DNA from: Terebella lapidaria
Lineage: Eukaryota > Annelida > Polychaeta > Terebellida > Terebellidae
DNA: 64,000 nucleotides
Reading direction: 5' to 3'
Assembly (NCBI GenBank): GCA_949152475.1
Contig: OX424562.1
Location: 23,312,209-23,376,208 of the forward strand
Under the pieces are notes generated by a model, which searched no databases, was not told the DNA's origin, and saw only the letters and a list, made by a program, of their open reading frames with translations. The position numbers and the translations under genes were made by a program. Positions 32,178 to 45,190 of this stretch are shown here, in pieces; position 1 is the first letter of the stretch; each line of letters opens with the position of its first letter.

Positions 32178-32320
32178 CTACATAATACATACACACATAC
32201 ATACACACACACATACATACATACATACGTACATACACATACGCATGTAGGCAACTTTCTCATACATATATACCCACCGATAAATATATATACATACACA
32301 CACAATAGTTATATCTATAG
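32178..32320. repeat. (CATA)n/(CACA)n microsatellite
   Basis: A degenerate CATA/CACA tract directly follows the 3' end of PLE copy C and directly precedes the antisense LINE. On the minus strand it is a (TATG)n tail, so it is best read as the 3' tail of that LINE. Short ORFs in it are artefacts. Confidence 0.85.
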
Positions 32321-33561
32321 ATTCATTGCCGATCATAAAGCGTACACTGCCTTCTCTGGTTTATCTGAAACAGCGTTCTAGCACTATCCTTAGCCACTGC
32401 TGGTGAACTCAATATAAAGCATAGTTTCTGATGATCAGATAGCTCCATGAAGCTAGGCTCACAGGCCACACATTTGTGGTACAAATGCTGTCGGAGGTCA
32501 CTATACAGTGGGCATGCAGTGACGACATGCAATTCGTCCTCTACTGACTCTAGACATCTGAAGCATCTTCTATCCTCCACTGGTAAGCCCTCATATCTGC
32601 CTGTTTCGATTCTCAAGGGTGCTGATCCGCATCTAAACATCGCAAGTGCACGTCGGTAGCTCCAAGGCATCGTCATTGATACATATGTCTCAAGTGCATA
32701 GGAGAATTTTAATTGCCGGTATAACCGGAGCTTGTTTCCACCCTGGCCTCTTACTGCTGTCATCCGTGCCATGTCGTCCTTCCAAACTTCCTCTGATCGA
32801 CGAGCCATGATACGACTCAGGTCTTGGCAAAGTGTTGCTGTGTGTAGTGGTCCTTCAGGGTCACACCAGCTTTCCCGTTCAATGTTGCAAAAGTGTTGTT
32901 TTGTCCGAAACACCCAGTTCTTGACAGGTCGGTGCCTTTCAGCTAGTGTCTCAGCCCACGAGAACACAAGTTTGGTAATTCGGTTCATACTCAGATTCCT
33001 CATGCGACACCATAGTCGCCCGATCGCTTTCCATTGATGTTCGTAAGGCATGGACCAGGTAAGTTCTCCGTGTACTGCGGTGTTTGGTGTATTCTTGCCA
33101 ATCCCCAGGTAGAAGCGTGATGCACGATTATGAACTGCGTTAATACACGAAAATTCACGGTGACCCCAAATCGCTGCGCCGTACGTGATAATCGGTACCA
33201 CTAAGCAGTGGTATAGTTTAGTATACACTGCGAATGGCATCCCAACATTGACTTTGGATTTTGCTATCAGTAATCCAAGAGCGCGGTGGGCTGAATTAGC
33301 TACTTCCTTAGCTGTAATGTTATAATCCAAATGTTCTGTTATCCAAAGGCCTAGGTACTTATATTTGTCAACTATATCCACATCAGAGTCGCCACAAGTA
33401 AATTTCCAGTTTGTTAGTGGTTGACAAGGGGTTCGAAAATGTACAACTTTACTCTTTGTCCCATTTATTCTAAAGTTCCAGTCCATACACCATCTATGCA
33501 GTATATCCAGTGTGTCCTGTAAATATTGTTCCGACTCCGACAATAAAATCACATCGTCAGC
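32321..33561 (-). mobile_element. LINE 3' fragment, antisense, between PLE copies C and D
   Basis: An open minus-strand frame encodes the end of a non-LTR reverse transcriptase: DDVILLSESEQYLQDTLDIL (after the YADD box), INGTKSKVVHF, KYKYLGLWITEHL, then a thumb-like region and a C-x2-C...H...C end (CFRCLESVEDELHVVTACPL). It is truncated at 33561, exactly where PLE copy D begins. No RNase H is present, so it is a different family from the LINE at 46750. The clade was not determined. Confidence 0.85.
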
Positions 33562-34764
33562 TTCCCTAGCCTTGAGCACATCTATCAGTATCACACAGCC
33601 CGGTACCATGACTGTCAACACCTAGCCAATCGGATCCTTAGGGCTCCCCATGCAGGAGTGGCCAAACGTTTGGCTAGTGAAATTCCTAGCCTGTCCCCGT
33701 TCTGGCATAAAAGTAAAAATGGAATTATGCGTCAACTTCTTCAAGTTAAGTTTAATTCTTGCAAATTGTTCCGTGACACTCTGATGGGTCTACCGGAAGG
33801 GTGTCACATTGTCCATCCAGTTCCTGACAGCCACTGGGGTGTTAATCATCATGGTCAAGGCTCTAACTTCTTTGGCCGCCTCCTAATGGACCTAAAACGT
33901 GCCAACTCTCCTACTAACAATCCTAAACCCTCTCGCTCTTCACCTCCATCTTCAAATAACACCCTCCCTAAAACCCTTCCCTCTGTGTCCACTTCTAACC
34001 GCTTCCAACTCCTTGACACCCTCTCTAATCCTCCTTGCCTCTCATCATCTGATGATTGGCCACCTCTCTCTCGTTCTTCTCCTGATAACCGCCTTAGTGC
34101 CACGCCCAGACGGCGTCCGCGCTCTCCTTCTTCTCCTGAACTCTCACCTTCCTCTCTACCTAAAGGCAAACGCTCTCGCTTTGCCTCTCCTAAAAACTCT
34201 CCTAACACCACTTTCCATGTCTCCCCTTCCACTATCAGAGGGCCCAAAACTCTTTGGACCCTTCCTAGACTAACCTCCTCCACTGTCGTCCTCGGCTCTT
34301 CTAACCTCTCTCGCATCACCAAATCCCCCGTTAGTGATATCCAAGTTGTGTCTTATCCTGGAGCTTTGTTCAACCATCTGAGAATGATGTTCACGGCCTG
34401 TAAAAAAACATTTGATGCCCCCAAAAACTTAATCTTAAGTGTTGGCCTGAACAATCGAAGCTCCAAACCAAGTGTTACTTCAATTCCAGAGCTGAGGAAT
34501 ATGCTCAGCAGTGCTTTCCGAATCTTCCCCCACTCCAAAATTCTTATTCCAAAAATTAACTACTCAGACAATCTTCCGTCTGTAGAGAAACGCAACTTGG
34601 ATATGATTAACAGGGCTTTAGATGACATGAGTTCACGTTTCAGCAATCTCACAGTTGTTAAACAATTGGATCCAATCAGGTTCTCTACACAGCCAGATAA
34701 CATTCATTGGACTGAACAAACGGCCAATGAAATGTTGAAATGCTGGCTCAGTCATTTAAACTAA
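33562..34764 (+). pseudogene. PLE copy D ORF1, N-terminally truncated
   Basis: Open from within the NADAR domain to the normal end. It keeps RQLLQVKFNSCKLFRDTL, SHWGV and the full SGNH-like domain but lacks residues 1 to about 170. A 12-bp insertion in the linker (NNTLPKTLPSVS) and several substitutions (SSLPKGKRSRFASP) mark it as a distinct lineage from A and B. Confidence 0.85.
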
Positions 34765-37044
34765 ATCATTCTGAGAGTCCACCGAACTCCAGTACGACTA
34801 ATAATGTTGTAAACCTTTCCAAATTTACACTTTCGGACACACAAATCGCTCTTCTAAATCGTGGTTTGACTTTTGTTCCCACACCCAAAATAACATTGGA
34901 TCCAATTGAACAGGCTGTGCAAGATTTTGGTAGAAAACTCAAACTTAAAAATTATTTTTCTCACCGTCCAAATTCATTTACAAATAGATCCAAATTCACT
35001 CCAAAATCTACCTGGACTCCACCCAGTTCCATGATTGACAAGCCTGTTTTAGATTGCATTTCGGCAATATCTAAAGAAATTGAAAATTTGAAAATTCAAC
35101 CAGAAACCAAAAACCTAACGAAAATGGAATATAAAACTATAAAGGATTTACAAAATAACGTAGACTTGGTAATCAAAAAAGCAGATAAAGGTAGTGCAGT
35201 CGTAATTATGGCTAGGCAAAATTATATTAATGAAGGCCTTCGTCAATTATACAATCCAGCTCATTACAGAGAAATTGACACTCCTCTTTACCCAGAAAAT
35301 TCAGAAAAAATAACAAAAATTTTAAAAGGATTACGCAGTTCTGGATGCCTTTCTGAAAAAGTATTCCAATTTCTTTTACCACCAGAACGCCCTCGTCAAA
35401 GAAGATTTTATATGCTACCTAAAATTCATAAACCCAAAGACTCCTGGCCAATTCCAAATGTAATGCCTCCAGGGCGCCCAATTGTATCTGACTGCAGCAG
35501 TGAATCTGAAAAAGTAGCTATGTATATTGATTCATATATAAAAGATCAAGCAAATAAACATCCGTCATATATAAAAAAACACGTATGACTTTTTAAATAA
35601 AGTTAGAGGGCTTGAACTAGATCCAAATTCGTTACTAATCACTTTAGATGTTGAAAGTATGTATACTAATATAAATCATGAAGAAGGTATCCAAGCAATT
35701 AAAAATGCATTCCCGACTCTGAAAAACAATGAACTATTCAAAGGTATAATAGAATTATTGGAAATTTCACTTAAATGTAATGACTTTGAATTTGACGGTA
35801 AGACATTCCTACAAGTTTCAGGTACAGCCATGGGTCAGAAATATGCACCTCATTATGCAGATATTTATATGGCTGAATTTGAAAAGCAAGCATTACAAAA
35901 GTGTCCATTCCAACCAGATTGCTATTATAGGTATTTAGATGACATTTTCCTCATTTGGCCACACGGCATTTCCAAATTTAATCAGTTTCTCGAAATATTC
36001 AATTCTCATAGGGCATCAATCAAGTTCAAAGCTGAAATTAGTACTGATTCAGTTAATTTTTTGGATACTACTTTGTTCAGGAGCAAAGAAAACACATTAG
36101 AAGCAAAAGTTTTCTTCAAGCCAACGGATACTCATCAGTTGTTGCATAAGCTCTCTTTTCATCCAAAACACACTTATAAAGGACTAATCAAGTCCCAAGT
36201 TTTTCGATTTTTCCAAATTTGCTCATATCCAGATGATGTTGAATCAGCTTGTCAAATATTATTCAAGGCACTTTCGAAACGTAACTATTCAAAACGTTGG
36301 CTTCGCAAAATCAAGGATGAAACATTGAGAATTTTGAACAGTGAGGAAAGATTAGGTTCTGATTTTCAATTGCCCACTTCCAGCTCGTCTGGCTCAAAAC
36401 CTTGTAATTCTAGACAATGTCAGACATGTCATTTAGTTCCAAATTGTCAAAATTTCTCGGGATCAGTTTTTGAACAAACCTACTCAATCAACTCAGCTTT
36501 GGATTGCAACTCAGAAAATATAATTTATCTATACACTTGTAAGCTTTGCGAAAAACAATATGTAGGTGAAACCGGTAAATCACTCAAAGTCAGAAACAAT
36601 CGTCACCGTGCTACAATAACTAGCTGCAATGAGGAAAATGCATTATACAGTCATCTATCTAAATTTCACAGCAAAACTGAATTTTCCATCGAATGTTTTT
36701 CTCTTTTACCAATTGAACAGGTTTCCGATCTTGGTGATGAACTTTTAAACAAACAATGGCGACTTGAAAGGGAATATTGTTGGATTGATACTCTAGGCAC
36801 TTTCGAACCTCATGGCCTCAACGTTCAAAAATTTACAAAGTATGACCCTTTGAACAAAAGTAAAAATAAATTCGACCTGGTGTATATAGTACCCTTCTCA
36901 AAAACAGGTGCTCTTTCGGCCCAAATTGTTAAAAAGCATATGAAACAACTCAACAAAAATACTGATGGTGATATTAAAATAGCAACAGCTTACAAGAAGC
37001 ATCAAAACCTTAAAGAACTTTTAGTCAGAAGCAGACTTAAATAA
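34740..37044 (+). pseudogene. PLE copy D ORF2, frameshifted
   Basis: Starts at the same ATG as copy C and is open to HPSYIKKHV, where one extra A in a seven-A run near 35573-35579 shifts the frame and stops it at 35588. The RT frame resumes at about 35600 and stays open to 37044 with YLDD and GIY-YIG intact. It also has Asp to Ala (VVIMARQNY) and Phe to Val near the nuclease (SLKVRNN). Confidence 0.92.
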
Positions 37045-37157
37045 TCCAACAAAATTTGTTCAATGTCGCTCATTGAATTTTTATTGCTGTTTTATGTTAT
37101 GTGTTACTCTTACAATTATCTTGTGCCAGTGCATTTTTTATTCTCTCCAAAACATAC

Positions 37158-37158
37158 A

Positions 37159-37192
<34 letters not shown>

Positions 37193-37340
37193 CATACATA
37201 CATACCTACATAATACATACACACATACATACACACACATATACATACATACATACGTACATACACATACACACGCATGTAGGCAACTTTCTCATACATA
37301 TATACCCACCGATAAATATATATACATACACACACAATAG
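37158..37340. repeat. (CATA)n microsatellite after PLE copy D
   Basis: Same tract as at 32178 but expanded by about 50 bp, with several uninterrupted CATA units. It is again the tail of the antisense LINE that follows. Its length difference from 32178-32320 is the main size difference between the two PLE-LINE blocks. Confidence 0.85.
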
Positions 37341-38850
37341 TTATATCTATAGATTCATTGCCGATCATAAAGCGTACACTGCCTTCTCTGGTTTATCTGA
37401 AACAGCGTTCTAGCACTATCCTTAGCCACTGCTGGTGAACTCAATATAAATCATAGTTTCTGATGATCAGATAGCTCCATGAAGCTAGGCTCACAGGCCA
37501 CACATTTGTGGTACAAATGCTGTCGGAGGTCACTATACAGTGGGCATGCAGTGACGACATGCAATTCGTCCTCTACTGACTCTAGACATCTGAAGCATCT
37601 TCGATCCTCCACTGGTAAGCCCTCATATCTGCCTGTTTCGATTCTCAAGGGTGCTGATCCGCATCTAAACATCGCAAGTGCACGTCGGTAGCTCCAAGGC
37701 ATCGTCATTGATACATATGTCTCAAGTGCATAAGAGAATTTTAATTGCCGGTATAACCGGAGCTTGTTTCCACCCTGGCCTCTTACTGCTGTCATCCGTG
37801 CCATGTCGTCCTTCCAAACTTCCTCTGATCGACGAGCCATGATACAACTCAGGCTTGGCAAAGTGTTGCTGTGTGTAGTGGTCCTTCAGGGTCACACCAG
37901 CTTTCCCGTTCAATGTTGCAAAAGTGTTGTTTTGTCCGAAACACCCAGTTCTTGACAGGTCGGTGCCTTTCAGCTAGTGTCTCAGCCCACGAGAACACAA
38001 GTTTGGTAATTCGGTTCATACTCAGATTCCTCATGCGACACCATAGTCGCCCGATCGCTTTCCATTGATGTTCGTAAGGCATGGACCAGGTAAGTTCTCC
38101 GTGTACTGCGGTGTTTGGTGTATTCTTGCCAATCCCCAGGTAGAAGCGTGATGCACGATTATGAACTGCGTTAATACACGAAAATTCACGGTGACCCCAA
38201 ATCGCTGCGCCGTACGTGATAATCGGTACCACTAAGCAGTGGTATAGTTTAGTATACACTGCGAATGGCATCCCAACATTGACTTTGGATTTTGCTATCA
38301 GTAATCCAAGAGCGCGGTGGGCTGAATTAGCTACTTCCTTAGCTGTAATGTTATAATCCAAATGTTCTGTTATCCAAAGGCCTAGGTACTTATATTTGTC
38401 AACTATATCCACATCAGAGTCGCCACAAGTAAATGTCCAGTTTGTTAGTGGTTGACAAGGGGTTCGAAAATGTACAACTTTACTCTTTGTCCCATTTATT
38501 CTAAAGTTCCAGTCCATACACCATCTATGCAGTATATCCAGTGTGTCCTGTAAATATTGTTCCGACTCCGACAATAAAATCACATCGTCAGCATATAGCA
38601 GCAAGGACAATTCAGTCCCCGCTCCATCATCCAGGTGGATGCCTTTATTCAGTGATTTAATTTCACGGGCACAGTCATTCATGAAAAGACTGAATAATAC
38701 AGGTGACAGCGAGCATCCTTGTTTTAATCCTGTTGTCACCTCAAAGAAGTCTGATTTTATCCCGTTCAGGTTGACACAACATTTGACATCATGATATAGT
38801 GACTGTAGGGCCGACAATACATACACAGTAAACTCAGCATACACGTTCTC
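37341..38850 (-). mobile_element. LINE 3' fragment, antisense, after PLE copy D
   Basis: Nearly identical to 32321-33561 and extends further 5': GLKQGCSLSPVLFSLFMND (RT motif B region) and LLYADDVILL (motif C, YADD). One base is lost near 37855 relative to the first copy, shifting the frame, so it is dead. The 5' end is truncated near 38850. Confidence 0.85.
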
Positions 38851-39560
38851 GTTTTCCGCATACTATTTCATACCATTCTTTTTTTAAACCAAAATATTAT
38901 TCGTTATTATTATCAAGTGTTATTTGTTTCATGCATAATAATTAGTGTTTCTATACCCACAGGGTCAGACTATAATTGCGGTGTTACCAACTATACGAGC
39001 CGATAAACTCGTATTCAAAATGCCCACGGGATTCGATATGTAGACCAGATTCATGTATTTTATCCAAGATGTTGAATGCGAAAGGAGTCTTGCATTTAAT
39101 TATGTGACACTACCAGCCAATAGGGACTTATATAGGAGTGTGTCTGCATGTCAATATTTGGGTACGCCTGTGAAAATACATCGCTTCTACTTTTCTTTCC
39201 AATGTCACTCAAAATATGCAAGTACACTTTAATGCGTGTATACCCCTAATGTACGTCTGGTACAGTGATAGGCCTACAATGGCGATCATAAACCATGGGC
39301 GATAATCAGTGATTAGAATGAACTTTTTCTAAATAAACGCATTTTCATTGTTGTCCAGCATTAAATTACAGCGGAATTATATCCCAGACATGACGATGTA
39401 CAGCTTGGTTTGCTATGTTTATAAAAAGATTGTCAATATACATTAGAACATCATAAAAATATAGCATATTGACTTACTATCAATCGGTATACCCGGTCGC
39501 CATCTTGAAAGTTGTAGACACAAATTCACGAAAACGTGAAATGGCGACAAGAAAGGTCGA
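38851..39560. other. Unique-looking AT-rich DNA, no gene seen
   Basis: No protein family, repeat family or RNA gene is recognised in this stretch between the LINE fragment and the 21-bp minisatellite. Confidence 0.5.
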
Positions 39561-39571
39561 AATGAAAACTT

Positions 39572-39832
39572 CGTTGTTTTGTGTCGCCCTTTCGTTGTTT
39601 CTTATCACACTTTCGTTGTTTTGTATCGTGCTGTCGTTATTTCATATCGCCGTTTCGTTGTTGTATATCGCAGTCTCGCTCTTTCGTATCGTACTGTCGT
39701 TGTTTCGTATCGCCGTTTCGTTGTTTCGCATCGCACTTTCGTTGTTTTGTATCGCCGTTTCGTTGTTTCGCATCGCACTTTCGTTGTTTTGTATCGCCAT
39801 TTCGTTATTTCGTATCGACTTTACTCCGCGAA
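39572..39832. repeat. 21-bp minisatellite (about 12 copies)
   Basis: Unit close to TTTCGTTGTTTCGTATCGCC plus G, with TTTTGTATCGC and CATCGCA variants. The period is a multiple of three, so all frames stay open (for example LFRIAVS on plus). No gene context supports translation. Confidence 0.8.
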
Positions 39833-40027
39833 ACAGCGAAAGGGCGAACGGACGCCATCGTACACCATACAAACTAGAGTGTTTGAAATCCAGTTCAGCT
39901 GGGTTTTCACATTTTATAACATCTTGGGCAGCCACTAAAGAATAGCACGAAAGCCGACTTCCATCTTCCTCATCCAAGGTGGGTAGCTCCCGAATTAGCA
40001 ACATGATCACTAGCTGATATCAACGTT

Positions 40028-40808
40028 GCTCCCAGGGGTGGCGTCACCATCGAAGACCCAGCAGACGGCGGTCCAGTTGTCATAGGTGATGTCACCATCG
40101 AAGACCCAGCAGACGGCAGTCCAGTTGTCAGAGGTGGTGTCACTATCGAAGACCCAGCAGGGTACGGTCCAAAGTGCCGTTAAGCTTTATTTCTTCTTCT
40201 TCGAAGACCCAGCAGAATGCGGTCCAGTTGTCAGAGGTGATGTCACAATCGAAGACCCAGCAACATCTTGGGCAGCCTCTAAAGAATAGCACGAAAGCCG
40301 ACTTCCATCCTCCTCATCCAAGGTGGGTAGCTCCCGAATTAGCAACATGATCACTAGCTGATATCAACGTTGCTCCCAGGGGTGGCGTCACCATCGAAGA
40401 CCCAGCAGACGGCGGTCCAGTTGTCAGAGGTGGTGTCACCATCAAAGACCCAGCAGACGGTGGTCCAGTTGGCAGAGGTGGTGTGACTATCGAAGACCCA
40501 GCAGGGTGCGGTCCAGTTGTCAGAGGTGGTGTCACCTTCGGAGACCCAGCAGACGGTGGTCCAGTTGTCAGAGGTGGTGTCACCATCGAAGACCCAGCAG
40601 ACGGTGGTCCAGTTGTCAGAGGTGGTGTCACCATCGAAGACCCAGCAGACGGTGGTCCAGTTGTCAGAGGTGGTGTCACTATCGAAGACCCAGCAGGGTG
40701 CGGTCCAGTTGTCAGAGGTGGTGTCACCTTCGGAGACCCAGCAGACGGTGGTTCAGTTCTCAGATGTGGTGTCACCATCAAAGACCCAGCAGAGTGTGAT
40801 CCAGTTGT
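40028..40808. repeat. 48-bp minisatellite, left part
   Basis: Unit GAAGACCCAGCAGACGGTGG-TCCAGTTGTC-AGAGGTGGTG-TCACCATC, repeated with variants. It is internally rearranged: the block AGCACGAAAGCCGACTTCCATC to GGGGTGGCGTCACCATCGAAG occurs twice (about 39948 and 40289), and a short LINE 3' tail (AAAGTGCCGTTAAGC with TTC tail) is inserted at 40170-40202. The right part resumes at 45333 beyond a Harbinger element. Six frames are open because 48 is a multiple of three; none has gene support. Confidence 0.85.
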
Positions 40809-41489
40809 CAAGCTGCCGTCAGACTATGCGAGTCAGTCGCAGCGACCGAGTCGCAGGTCCCCGGTCGCATGTCCGGTCGCATAGTGTGTGACATGGGCGT
40901 GCGACTCAGGCGCAGGTGAGGTGCGACTGAGTCGCATGTATCAAACGTGTTCGATTTCATGCGACTCAGTGAGTCGCATGTGATTAACCAATCGCGATGG
41001 TGAGTATTGTCACGTTAAAATTTCAAAATAGACCGACCACATGCGGACAGTTGAATCGACAAGATGGAGTGGACACAGGCTGCCGACGATACTCTTGTGG
41101 ACATCCGTTGACCTTTCTTCACAAATTATTACTTCATACCTATCCACAGTGTTGCATTCGTTGATATCTAACAACATTCAAATATCAGTAATATGCCTTA
41201 GTCAAAATGTGTTTAACAGTAATGTATGTGTATGTAGGTACCAGTTTTATCACTGTCATTATACTATAACAGGTTATCTAGATCTAAATTATCGTTTTTC
41301 ACTGTCATTAAACTATAGCAGGTGTATCTATCTAAATGACCGTTTTTCACTGGCATTATACTATAATAGGTGAATATATCTAAATGACCGTTTTAACTGG
41401 CATTATACTATAACAGGTGTAGGCCTATCTATCTAGATGACCGTTCTTCACTAGCATTATAGTATGACAATATCGGTCTTCTCTTTTTA

Positions 41490-42240
41490 GGTTACCGGAC
41501 CTTTGGTCCGATAACCTATTGCCGTGGCGTTCCATGTGTCGTCCGTCGTCGTCGTCCGTCGTCGTCGTCCACATTATTTTTATTTTTGTCTTTTTTGCTT
41601 ACGGGCGAACTTTTCTGAAATATTGCACAAAAATACTTAAAAATAAATCAAGAAGGAGGTATTTTTTAGTTTTTTGATTTTCAAATTTTTTTCAAAATGG
41701 CGTCCGTTTTCGACAAAAAATGCCTGATTTTGGACTTTGGCGGCCATTTTCTCAAAATCTGTTCAGTGACTTTTTAGCTTACCGGACCTATGGTCCGATA
41801 AGCTATTGTCGTCAGGTTGCGTCCGGCGTCCGTCCGTCGGTGTTGGCATCCGCGTCGGCATTGGTGTCGGTGTTGGTGTTGTCAAACGCTGGGAAAAATC
41901 TGTTCGATGAATATTACTGTAATTCACAAAATATGTTCTATGGGCCCATATCTCCGGACCAATTTTTTTTCGTCGATTGAATCGTTTTTTTCCAAAATGG
42001 CGGCCATTTTTGTCGAAAAATGGCCAATTTTGGACTTTGGCGGCCATTGTCTCAAAAACTGTCTGATCAGTTCTGAGATTTTTGTTTCAAAAGATTCCCC
42101 TGATATACCTTTGTTATGTGTATAATTTTCGTTCCCATTGAATCGTCGCTCTGCGTGTGGCAGCCATTTTGATTTTTTCGACGTGTCTCAGATAGGACTT
42201 TCCCATGTTAAATTAGCCTATGCTTTATAATGGGGACAAA
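41490..42240 (+). repeat. Hairpin-ended repeat heads (two nested copies)
   Basis: Two copies of the terminal hairpin AGGTTACCGGACCTTTGGTC/CGATAACC occur at about 41493 and 41778 (second as AGCTTACCGGACCTATGGTC). Each is followed by a CGTCCGTCGTCG-type tract and GGCGGCCATTTT boxes. The same head occurs at 54873. They belong to the ~430-bp repeat superfamily of the window. Confidence 0.6.
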
Positions 42241-44733
42241 TTTCTCCTAATATCTCACTTAATATTGGGATTAGACATTAGGAATCAATTGTGCACATAT
42301 AGGAAATTATATATGCCGAGTATTCTCGTGACCTTGAATTTGACCTTCGACCTAATTTTCAAGGTCACAGCACAAAATGGCTAATATCTCACTTATTATC
42401 GACTTTACAGTTTAGGAATCAATTGTCAGCATATAGGAAATGATTTATTCTGAATATTATCGTGACCTTGAATTTGACCTTTGACCTCATTTTCAAGGCC
42501 ACAGGACAAAATGGCTAATGTCTCGCTTATTATCGACTTTACAGCTTAGGAATCCAGGGAGAGGGCTAGAGCATTTGAACAGTGGGTCAGTTGGCTCCTT
42601 GACATTCAAAGCAATGGGACATTCTAAGTTTCAAGGTCAGAGCACAAAATCTCTAATATCTTGGTTTTTATCGACTTTACAGCTTAGGCATCAATTGTGG
42701 ACATATAGGAAATTATATATGCCAAATATTCTTGTGAGCTTAAATTTGACATTTGACCTCAATAAACTGAAACTGATACAAAAGCAAAGAATATCTTTGA
42801 CAGTATTAGTCAGTTCCATTCTAGTTTCATATCATTGTATATTAGGCTCTAACACGATCGACTTACGTAGAGCAAGTTTTAAGCGTGAATGATTTCCAAT
42901 TATTCTAATGACTTCATGACATTGCTTTCAGCTTACATAAAACTGAAACATATATCTTGGGTCCGGTAAACGCAGAGCCCTACGGTTCTATATTTTTCTT
43001 TTTGATACATAACACTCCTCATATGTACTCCTATGATGTCTATAAATTTCGTTGCGCTTGAATCGCTCGAAGTGGGCCATTTTGGCCTAAACTTGGCCCA
43101 AATGGGACTTTCCCATGTTAAATTCTCCTATGCTTTATAATCGGACACATTGTGCCTAATATCTCACTAAATATTGAGATTAGAGACTAGGAATCAATTG
43201 TAGACATATAGGAAATGATAGCTGCTTAATATTCTCGTGAGCTTGAATTTGACCTCTGACCTCATTTACAAGGTCAAGAGCACAAAATGGTTAATATCTC
43301 GCTTATCGACATATAGGAAATGACTTGCGCCGAATATTTTGATGACCTTGAATTTGACCTTTGACTTCATTTTCAAGGTCACAGGAAAAATGACTAAAAT
43401 TTTGCTTATTATCGACTTCACACCTTACAAATCAATTGGGGCCCTATAGGAAGCCTAGGAATCAATTATGAACATATAGGAAATGATATATGCAAATTAT
43501 TGTCATGACCTTGAATTTGACCTTTGACCTCATTTTCAAGGTCACAGGACAAAATGGCTAATATCTCGCTTATTATCGATTTTACAGCTTATGAATCAAT
43601 TGTGGACATATAGGGAATGATATATGCTGAATATATTGTTGTGACCTTGAACTTGACCTCTGACCTCATTTTCAAGGTCAAGAGCACAAAATGGTTAATA
43701 TCTCGCTTATCGACATATAGGAAATGATTTACGCCGAATATGCTGATGACCTTGAATTTGACCTTTGACTTCATTTTCAAGGTCACAGGAAAAAATGGCT
43801 AAAATCTCGTTTGTTATCGACTTCACACCTTACAAATCAATTGGGGGCGTTATAGGAAGTGATATATGCTGAATACTGTCATGACCTTGAACTTGACCTT
43901 TGACCTTATTTTCAAGGTCAGAGCATTAAATGGATAATACCTCGCCTATTATCAACTATACAACTCAGGAATCTATTGTGGACATATGGGAAATGATATA
44001 TTCCGAATATTCTGATGACCTTGAATTTGACGTTTGACATCATTTTCAAAGTAAAAGAACACAATGGCTAATATCTCACTTGTTATTGACTTTAAAGCTT
44101 AGGAATCAATTGTGGACATATGGGAAGTGATGTATGTTGAATATTTAGATGACCCTGAATTTGACATTTGACCTCATTTTCAAGGACAAAGAACAAAATG
44201 GTTAATATCTCGTTTATTATCGACCTTACAACTTTGCAATCAAGTGAGCATATATAGGAAATGAAATGATATATGTATACTGAATATTGTCAAGACCTTG
44301 AACTTGACCTTTGATTTAATTTTCAAGTCAGAGCATAGAATGCCTAATATCTTGCTTATTATCAACTTTACAGCTTAATAATCAACTGTGAACATATGGT
44401 AAATAATATATACTGAATATTGTCATGACTTTGAATTTGACCTTCGACCTCATTTTCAAGGTCAAAGCACAAAATGGCTAATATCTCGCTTCTTATTGAC
44501 ATTACAGCTTTACAATCAATTGAGCAGATATAGGAAATGATATATGCTGAATATTCTCATGACCTTGAATTTGATCTCATCTCCAAGGTCAGAGCACAAA
44601 ATGGTTAATATCTTGCCTATTGTCAATTTTGCAGCTTAGGAATCAATTGTGGACATGAAATGATATATATGCTGAATATTCTTGTGACCTTGAATTTGAC
44701 CTTTGACCTTGTTTTCAAGGTCACGGGACAAAA
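42241..44733. repeat. ~134-136-bp satellite array inside the Harbinger element
   Basis: About 18 diverged units. Order in a unit: GACCTTGAATTTGACCTTTG, ACCTCATTTTCAAGGTC, ACAAAATGGCTAATATCTCG, TTATCGACTTTACAGCTTAG, GAATCAATTGTGGACATATA, GGAAATGATATATGCTGAAT. Spacing measured at 43507 to 43643 is 136 bp. The same satellite forms 55290-56400. Short ORFs are artefacts. Confidence 0.8.
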
Positions 44734-45190
44734 TAGTGTGTGGGTTGGGTATGTTCGAGGTACTGTCAAGACCACCATCATGCAGACCAGTAGACAATGA
44801 CTCTGTAACATACCCGTTGCCAGAAACCTTAAAGTTAAGGCCAGCCTCTCTCCGACGGAGATCGCTTCCCTGAAGCTGGTGTCTTTTTTTCTGATCTCCT
44901 CGGAAACCAGTTTCTCCAATTCCTCAAATGAAGTGATATTCATTCGCAGGAAGTTGGTGAATGAGCTCGGATCATTCTCCTTAAGCTCCTGTAGCAGATT
45001 ACTGTAGGCTCCACTTTCGCTCCGGACGCCGTTTCAGCCATGGCTTCACCCACACGCTCCTTTTGTATTTCCTGCTTTGCTTTTGCCTTCTCTTTCGCCT
45101 TCTGCGCATAATTTGTTTTGCCAAAAATACAACAAGGCGCCGACGCGCATCTTCGTTCATGTTGGAACTACAGAAACACCCGTCTACCAA
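44734..45190 (-). pseudogene. Harbinger nuclease N-terminal remnant
   Basis: Minus-strand frames read SVWVKPWLKRRPE, then after a one-base shift near 44990 AYSNLLQELKENDPSSF, then FLRMNITSFEELEKLVSEE, TSFREAISVGERLALTLRFL and ATG. This is the region ahead of the DDE domain in Harbinger nucleases (HARBI1-like). A basic stretch (RRRRKRRQKQSRKYKR) precedes it. After LRFLATG similarity ends, and satellite DNA starts at about 44733. The DDE catalytic core is absent. Confidence 0.75.

Larger units (their letters stand above)
33562..37157 (+). mobile_element. Penelope-like element copy D, 5'-truncated and broken
   Basis: It begins inside the NADAR coding region (TTCCCTAGCCTTGAGCAC) fused to LINE sequence (ATCGTCAGC) with no clear homology, and ends at 37157 with the same ...AAAACATAC as copy C, followed by (CATA)n and LINE. 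It carries its own ORF1 variants and a frameshift in ORF2. Confidence 0.9.

Noticed and set aside
32178..32320. (CATA)n at the PLE 3' end as telomeric repeat, since some PLEs live at telomeres
   Set aside because: The tract is irregular CATA/CACA and is the (TATG)n tail of an antisense LINE; it is not an animal telomere repeat.
39469..39945. 158-codon hydrophobic frame over the 21-bp repeat as a membrane protein
   Set aside because: LFRIAVS-type repeats come directly from the 21-bp minisatellite; all three frames are open and equally repetitive.
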